Origin: Clostridia bacterium
GTDB lineage: Bacteria; Bacillota; Clostridia; Oscillospirales; CAG-272
Direction: 5' to 3'
DNA: 9,234 nucleotides
Assembly: GCA_017457465.1 (NCBI GenBank)
Contig: JAFTHJ010000250.1
Span: 1 to 9,234 of the forward strand
Shown: positions 5,526-9,234 of the stretch, piece by piece
Numbering within the stretch: the stretch's first letter is position 1
How the letters are laid out: every line of letters begins with the position of its first letter
Translations under genes and position numbers: made by a program
The notes under the pieces: model-generated
Database searches by the model: none
The model's input: only the letters and a program-made list of their open reading frames with translations
Told to the model about the DNA's origin: nothing

Positions 5526-6707
5526 ATGTCAAAGATAGCAGATATTATAAAGTACGAGGGTGACAACAGCACATTTATCTGGAAGCACCCCTGCGAGGAT
5601 TTCAACTCGCTCACACAGCTTATAGTTCACGAGTCACAGGAAGCGATATTCTTTATGAACGGTCAGGCGCTTGACCTGTTCGGCGCGGGAAGATATACGC
5701 TTGAAGCCCAGAATATTCCGCTTATCGGAAAGGCGCTCAATCGCGCGACAGGAGACAAGAGTCCCTTCCACTGCGAGGTGTATTTCATCAACAAGACAGA
5801 GCAGATGTCTATCAAGTGGGGAACCGATTCCAAGGTACAGTACATCGAGCCGACCTACGGCTTCCCGCTCTCTATAGGCGCTTCGGGAGAGATGTCTTTA
5901 CGTGCCGATAATTCAAGAAAGCTGCTTCTCAAATTAGTGGGAACAGAAAGCTTCCTCGGTCAGCAAAAGCTTGTCAGCTTCTTCCGCGCGTTCCTTATGA
6001 CCAGAGTCAAGACCTACATAGCGCAGATTATGAAGACCAACGCCATAAATATTTTTGAGATTGATGAGAACCTCACAAGCTTCTCCGAGTCCATCAAGAA
6101 GCTTTTGCTCTCGGATTTCGCCGATTACGGTATCTCGCTTGAGCAGTTCTTTATCACTACTATCGTAAAGCCCGACGGCGACAGACAGTATGAGAAGTTC
6201 AAGGAGCTTCATTTCCGTCAGTATGCCGATATTGCCGAGGCGAAGCTTCGTCAGCAGACAGACCTGATATACGCGCAGACAGAGGCGCAAAAGGTTGTTA
6301 TCGACTCACAGGCTCAAGCTACCAAACGTGCGCAGGAGGGATATACCTACGCGCAGGAGCGTGGTTTTGACGTTGCCGAGAAGGTGGCTGCCAACGAGGC
6401 TGTCGGTCAGATGACTAATCTCGGTGTGGGACTTGGCACTATGGCGGGTGTCGGAGGTGTTGTCGGCGGAGTTGTCGGCGGAGCCGTCAGCGACGCGCTG
6501 GGAAATACCGCAAACGCGAATTCCACCCCCGCAGCCGAGAGCGGATTCTGTGAGAACTGCGGAGCGAGACTGACTGTGGGCGCGGCATTCTGCGATGAGT
6601 GCGGAACCGCGGTAGCAAAGACACGTGACACTTGTTCGGGCTGCGGATATAAATTTGAGCGCGCGGGAAAATTCTGTCCCAAGTGCGGACTTAAAAGGGA
6701 GGATTAA
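5526..6707 (+). CDS. YdjI-like SPFH-domain protein with two C-terminal zinc ribbons
   Basis: This 393-residue protein matches the SPFH proteins related to B. subtilis YdjI (virion-core-like). The SPFH/band-7 region covers roughly residues 25-215, including EAIFFMNGQALDLFGAGRYTLE (39-60). A charged, Ala/Gln-rich helix (about 220-290) probably oligomerises. A glycine-zipper stretch (299-320) could insert into membrane. Two zinc ribbons follow: Cys342/345/356/359 and Cys370/373/384/387. No N-terminal signal or ordinary span is seen, so it is likely a peripheral membrane scaffold. In B. subtilis, YdjI works with a PspA-family protein and zinc-ribbon membrane proteins in envelope stress. Here the TIR protein upstream supplies a zinc ribbon plus a membrane span, and the next gene another membrane protein, so a similar membrane complex is inferred. 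AAAGGAG at 5512-5518 sets the start. Confidence 0.85.
   Translation: MSKIADIIKYEGDNSTFIWKHPCEDFNSLTQLIVHESQEAIFFMNGQALDLFGAGRYTLEAQNIPLIGKALNRATGDKSPFHCEVYFINKTEQMSIKWGTDSKVQYIEPTYGFPLSIGASGEMSLRADNSRKLLLKLVGTESFLGQQKLVSFFRAFLMTRVKTYIAQIMKTNAINIFEIDENLTSFSESIKKLLLSDFADYGISLEQFFITTIVKPDGDRQYEKFKELHFRQYADIAEAKLRQQTDLIYAQTEAQKVVIDSQAQATKRAQEGYTYAQERGFDVAEKVAANEAVGQMTNLGVGLGTMAGVGGVVGGVVGGAVSDALGNTANANSTPAAESGFCENCGARLTVGAAFCDECGTAVAKTRDTCSGCGYKFERAGKFCPKCGLKRED
6459..6482 (+). repeat. Perfect 12-bp tandem repeat in the glycine-zipper coding region
   Basis: GTTGTCGGCGGA occurs twice back to back (6459-6470 and 6471-6482), encoding VVGG-VVGG at residues 312-319 of the SPFH protein. Copy-number change would stay in frame and would lengthen or shorten the glycine zipper by four residues. 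Confidence 0.8.
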
Positions 6708-6710
6708 AAA

Positions 6711-7409
6711 ATGAAAAAGCGTATTGGTTTATACATAGCCGCGTGGGCGGCGCTACTCGCCCTCTTTAACGTAATTGCCTTCGTATCGGTAGGCTGGGCG
6801 GGAGAGGAAAAATACACGCCGTCCTTCTGGATTGGTTATTCTTTAATCTCTGTTGCCTTTGTAGGTCAGCTTCTTTGCGCTCTTTATGCTTTCAAGGCTG
6901 ATTCGGCAAACAAGCTTTTCTATAATCTTTCGCTTGTCACAACAAGCTATTCGGGACTTATTGCTTCCTTTGTTTTCGGCGGACTTTGTATGCTTATATC
7001 TCCGCTCCCCTATTGGGTTGGAGTTATTCTTTGCGCGATAGTTCTCGTTCTCAATCTGTTGGCTGTTATCAAGGCGACGGCGGCAGTATCCGAGGTATCG
7101 GCGATAGACGAAAAAATAAAGACTCAAACATTCTTTATCAAAACTCTGATTATCGACGCCGAGAGCCTGACCGAACAGGCGAAGTCGGATGAGGTAAAAG
7201 CCGAATGCAAAAAGATATGCGATGAGATTCGCTATTCCGACCCTATGAGCAATAATGCCCTCGCGTCGGTCGAATCACAGATAACTATACAGTTTTCGGC
7301 ACTCACCGAGGCGGTTGAGGCGGATGACTGTGAGCTTGTGAGAGCGGTGGTCAAAAACATCACTGTGCTTCTCGCGGACAGAAATAAAAAGTGTAAGCTT
7401 CTGAAATAA
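6711..7409 (+). CDS. Four-span membrane protein with helical cytoplasmic tail, function unknown
   Basis: I do not recognise this 232-residue protein. Its N-terminal half has four hydrophobic segments (about 7-29, 39-61, 72-97 and 101-121). The rest (about 125-232) is polar, predicted mostly helical, and contains several Cys (166, 170, 207, 228) without a clear zinc motif. A basic start (MKKR) and an even span number place both ends in the cytoplasm. It begins three bases after the SPFH stop, and its ribosome site GGGAGGA (6697-6703) lies within the end of that gene, so the two are coupled. It is the last gene before a strong terminator. The likeliest role is membrane anchor or partner for the SPFH and TIR proteins; this is inference from position only. 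Confidence 0.8.
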   Translation: MKKRIGLYIAAWAALLALFNVIAFVSVGWAGEEKYTPSFWIGYSLISVAFVGQLLCALYAFKADSANKLFYNLSLVTTSYSGLIASFVFGGLCMLISPLPYWVGVILCAIVLVLNLLAVIKATAAVSEVSAIDEKIKTQTFFIKTLIIDAESLTEQAKSDEVKAECKKICDEIRYSDPMSNNALASVESQITIQFSALTEAVEADDCELVRAVVKNITVLLADRNKKCKLLK

Positions 7410-7415
7410 GCAGAT

Positions 7416-7451
7416 AAAAAGCTCGGAGACCGCAGGTCTCCGAGCTTTTTT
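7416..7451 (+). terminator. Strong intrinsic terminator ending the TIR-SPFH operon
   Basis: AAAAAGCTCGGAGACC (7416-7431) and GGTCTCCGAGCTTTTT (7435-7450) are perfect complements of 16 bases around a GCA loop, followed by one more T. The G/C core and T run make a textbook terminator seven bases after the stop codon. The matching A run on the left means it can also end transcripts on the other strand. It isolates this operon from the glycan operon. Confidence 0.93.
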
Positions 7452-7470
7452 GTTCAAAAGAAAGTTTGTT

Positions 7471-7497
7471 CACAATTGATTAATTTTTGCAATTGTG
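7471..7497. repeat. Inverted repeat CACAATTG/CAATTGTG abutting the glycan promoter
   Basis: CACAATTG (7471-7478) and CAATTGTG (7490-7497) are perfect complements 11 bases apart, ending right against the -35 box at 7498. No T run follows, so it does not look like a terminator; a protein-binding site is more plausible. The same CAATTGTG occurs at 2629-2636 in the palindrome of the upstream operon's promoter. Confidence 0.5.
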
Positions 7498-7526
7498 TTG
7501 ACGAATCACTTGAATAGTGATATAAT
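7498..7526 (+). promoter_or_regulatory. Strong SigA-type promoter of the glycan operon, with spacer dyad
   Basis: TTGACG (7498-7503), a 17-base spacer and a consensus TATAAT (7521-7526) with extended -10 TG (7518-7519) make a strong housekeeping promoter. Inside it, ATCACT (7505-7510) and AGTGAT (7516-7521) form a perfect six-base dyad reaching the -10 box, positioned as an operator would be. The leader to the ATG at 7592 is about 60 bases; I see no riboswitch-like structure in it. Confidence 0.8.
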
Positions 7527-7591
7527 TATATGATATAAGGGTTAGTATGCCTATTAAAAAAATAAACATATAAAGGTCGAAAGGGGCAAAA

Positions 7592-8842
7592 ATGGCATTT
7601 GTTTTAAACGGTAATGTGAAACCTTTTGAAAAGAAAATATATCTTTCTTCTCCGACTATGCACGGCGAAGAGCTTACCTATATGAGCGAGGCGTTTCATA
7701 CCAACTGGATGTCGACCGTTGGGGCGAACATCAATGAGGTTGAGCGTATTGTCGCAGAGAAGATAGGCTGCGGATACGCGGTGGCACTGTCTGCGGGAAC
7801 TGCGGCGCTTCATCTTTGTATGAAGCTGGCGGGTATAAAGAAGGGAGACAGAGTATTTTGCTCCGACGTCACTTTTGCCGCAACTGTAAATCCCATTATG
7901 TACGAGGGCGGAATCCCTGTGTTCATAGATACCGAATACGACACGTGGAATATGGACCCCGTAGCGCTTGAGAAGGCGTTTGAGCTTTATCCCGACGTGA
8001 AGGTTGTCGTGATGGCGAATCTTTACGGTGTTCCCGGAAAGCTGGATGAAATATCCGAGATATGCAAAAAGCACGGCGCTCTGCTTATAGAGGACGCGGC
8101 GGAGTCTATGGGCGCAACCTACAAGGGACGTCAGACGGGTACATTCGGAGACTTTGGCGTGGTTTCCTTCAACGGAAATAAGATTATAACGGGTTCATCG
8201 GGCGGAATGCTTCTTACCGATGACATAGCGGTTGCTAACAAGGTGCGCAAATGGTCTACGCAGAGCCGTGAGAGAGCTTCGTGGTATCAGCACGAGGAGG
8301 TTGGATACAACTACCGTATGAGCAATGTCGTAGCGGGTGTTGTCAGAGGTCAGCTTCCTTACCTTGAGGAGCATATCGCGCAGAAAAAGGCGATATACGA
8401 AAGATACAAGAAGGGCTTTGAGGGACTGCCTCTCACTATGAATCCCTTTGACGCCGAGAATTCGGTTCCGAACTACTGGCTCTCCTGCGCTATAATCGAC
8501 AAGGACGCTATGTGCCGTCAGGTCAGAGGAGAGAATGAGAGCTGCTATATCAGCGAGAGCGGAAAGAGCTGCCCAGATGAGATACTTGAGGCTATTGCGA
8601 AGTACAACGCCGAGGGCAGACCTATCTGGAAGCCTATGCATATGCAGCCGATATACCGTATGCACGGCTTTGTTACAAGAGAGGGCGACGGCAGAGGACG
8701 CACGAACGCGTATATCGCGGGAGAGGGCGTCGACGTCGGTATGGATATATTCAATCGCGGACTCTGTCTGCCGAGCGACAACAAAATGACTGCCGAGGAG
8801 CAGGACAGAATCATTGAGATTATACGCGCTTGCTTCAACTGA
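7592..8842 (+). CDS. DegT/DnrJ/EryC1 family PLP-dependent sugar aminotransferase
   Basis: This 416-residue enzyme belongs to the family that aminates nucleotide-linked keto sugars. EpsN/PglE-type members convert UDP-4-keto-6-deoxy-GlcNAc to the 4-amino sugar using glutamate. Visible landmarks are ALSAGTAALHL (65-75) binding the cofactor phosphate, IEDAAES (166-172) whose Asp168 holds the pyridine nitrogen, FNGNK (193-197) with Lys197 as the probable PLP lysine, GYNYRMSN (238-245) and RPIWKPMH (343-350). It is slightly longer than EpsN/PglE because of a segment around 306-330 bearing three Cys (308, 318, 327). AAAGGGGC (7579-7586) sets the start. It leads the operon and is followed 24 bases on by a phosphoglycosyl transferase, the usual partner for making a diamino-sugar-initiated surface polysaccharide or glycoprotein glycan. 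The exact substrate is inferred. Confidence 0.92.
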   Translation: MAFVLNGNVKPFEKKIYLSSPTMHGEELTYMSEAFHTNWMSTVGANINEVERIVAEKIGCGYAVALSAGTAALHLCMKLAGIKKGDRVFCSDVTFAATVNPIMYEGGIPVFIDTEYDTWNMDPVALEKAFELYPDVKVVVMANLYGVPGKLDEISEICKKHGALLIEDAAESMGATYKGRQTGTFGDFGVVSFNGNKIITGSSGGMLLTDDIAVANKVRKWSTQSRERASWYQHEEVGYNYRMSNVVAGVVRGQLPYLEEHIAQKKAIYERYKKGFEGLPLTMNPFDAENSVPNYWLSCAIIDKDAMCRQVRGENESCYISESGKSCPDEILEAIAKYNAEGRPIWKPMHMQPIYRMHGFVTREGDGRGRTNAYIAGEGVDVGMDIFNRGLCLPSDNKMTAEEQDRIIEIIRACFN

Positions 8843-8866
8843 TTTGATTACATAAAGGAATTTGTT

Positions 8867-9234
8867 ATGTACGCGAAATTTTTCAAAAGATTTTTTGATT
8901 TTCTTCTATCTCTCATAGCCTTGATAGTTCTTTCTCCGATATTGCTCATACTGCTTATAATCGGAGCTATCGCGATGAAGGGCAACCCGATATTCGTTCA
9001 GCCTCGCCCCGGAAAAAAGGGCAGGGACGGAAAAGAAAAGATATTTTATCTCCTGAAGCTCCGAACCATGACGAACGAGAGGGATGAGAATGGGGAGCTG
9101 CTTCCCGACGACAAGAGACTGAATGGGTACGGTAAGTTTTTGAGAAGCACATCTGCGGATGAGCTTCCGTCGCTTATCAATATCCTTAAGGGTGACCTTT
9201 CTATAGTCGGTCCGCGTCCGCAGCTTGTGCGCGA
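8867..9234 (+). CDS. Monotopic phosphoglycosyl transferase (PglC/EpsL-like bacterial sugar transferase), 3' truncated by window
   Basis: The visible 122 residues start a bacterial sugar transferase, which moves a sugar phosphate from a UDP-sugar to undecaprenyl phosphate and so begins glycan assembly at the cytoplasmic face of the membrane. It has a basic start (KFFKRFFDF), a hydrophobic helix (about 12-36) with the Ser23-Pro24 break of the re-entrant membrane helix, FVQPRPGKKG (43-52), KLRTM (64-68), the catalytic Asp98-Glu99 pair in SADELPSL, and LSIVGPRPQL (111-120). There is no large N-terminal CoA-binding-like region, so this is the short PglC-type form and not WbaP-type. AAAGGAA at 8854-8860 sets ATG 8867. 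It probably uses the sugar made with the aminotransferase upstream. The reading frame is open to the window edge. Confidence 0.93.
   Translation, partial: MYAKFFKRFFDFLLSLIALIVLSPILLILLIIGAIAMKGNPIFVQPRPGKKGRDGKEKIFYLLKLRTMTNERDENGELLPDDKRLNGYGKFLRSTSADELPSLINILKGDLSIVGPRPQLVR

Noticed and set aside
2614..7451. Assignment to Thoeris or CBASS
   Set aside because: A TIR domain alone is not enough: there is no ThsA-like SLOG/Sir2 protein, no cyclic-nucleotide synthase and no cyclic-nucleotide sensor domain.

Overview
The window looks like chromosomal DNA of a low-to-mid GC Bacillota, most likely a gut-type Clostridia (Oscillospiraceae/Lachnospiraceae-like). This rests on strong Shine-Dalgarno sites, consensus SigA-type promoters with extended -10 elements, an ABC-2/LytTR/DUF3021 cassette, and a DUF6273-type domain, which I know mainly from gut Clostridia. 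It is an inference from family content; there is no marker gene. All genes lie on the + strand, in three transcription units.

Unit 1 (1-2356, enters from the left edge) is a tightly coupled four-gene cassette: an ABC ATPase, an ABC-2 permease, a LytTR DNA-binding protein and a DUF3021-type four-helix membrane protein. Two of the junctions are ATGA overlaps. It reads as a self-regulated exporter: the LytTR protein would drive transcription and its membrane partner would restrain it. Two hairpins at 2399-2454 and 2476-2505 follow, the second with a T6 run.

Unit 2 (promoter 2614-2643, terminator 7416-7451) is the most interesting part. It encodes (a) a 62-aa ribbon-helix-helix repressor; (b) an 865-aa membrane protein with an N-terminal zinc ribbon, TPR-like helices, a TIR domain, more repeats, one membrane span and a C-terminal DUF6273-like domain predicted outside the cell; (c) a YdjI-type SPFH protein with a glycine zipper and two C-terminal zinc ribbons; and (d) a four-span membrane protein with a helical cytoplasmic tail. 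The promoter spacer carries an 18-bp near-perfect palindrome, a likely operator for the repressor. I propose the unit is a self-contained envelope-sensing or defence module. A surface signal would be passed to a cytoplasmic TIR (NAD-cleaving or signalling) domain, with an SPFH membrane scaffold alongside. Family-level precedents are TIR NADases in bacterial immunity and B. subtilis YdjI in the PspA-linked membrane-stress operon. The combination is inference.

Unit 3 (promoter 7498-7526, runs off the right edge) starts a surface-glycan locus: a DegT/DnrJ/EryC1 PLP aminotransferase (EpsN/PglE-like), then a monotopic phosphoglycosyl transferase (PglC/EpsL-like) cut by the window end. Its promoter has its own dyad in the spacer. 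It is also preceded by an inverted repeat of CACAATTG/CAATTGTG, the same 8-mer found in the Unit 2 operator, which hints at shared regulation.

I see no RNA genes, insertion sequences, CRISPR arrays or attachment sites.
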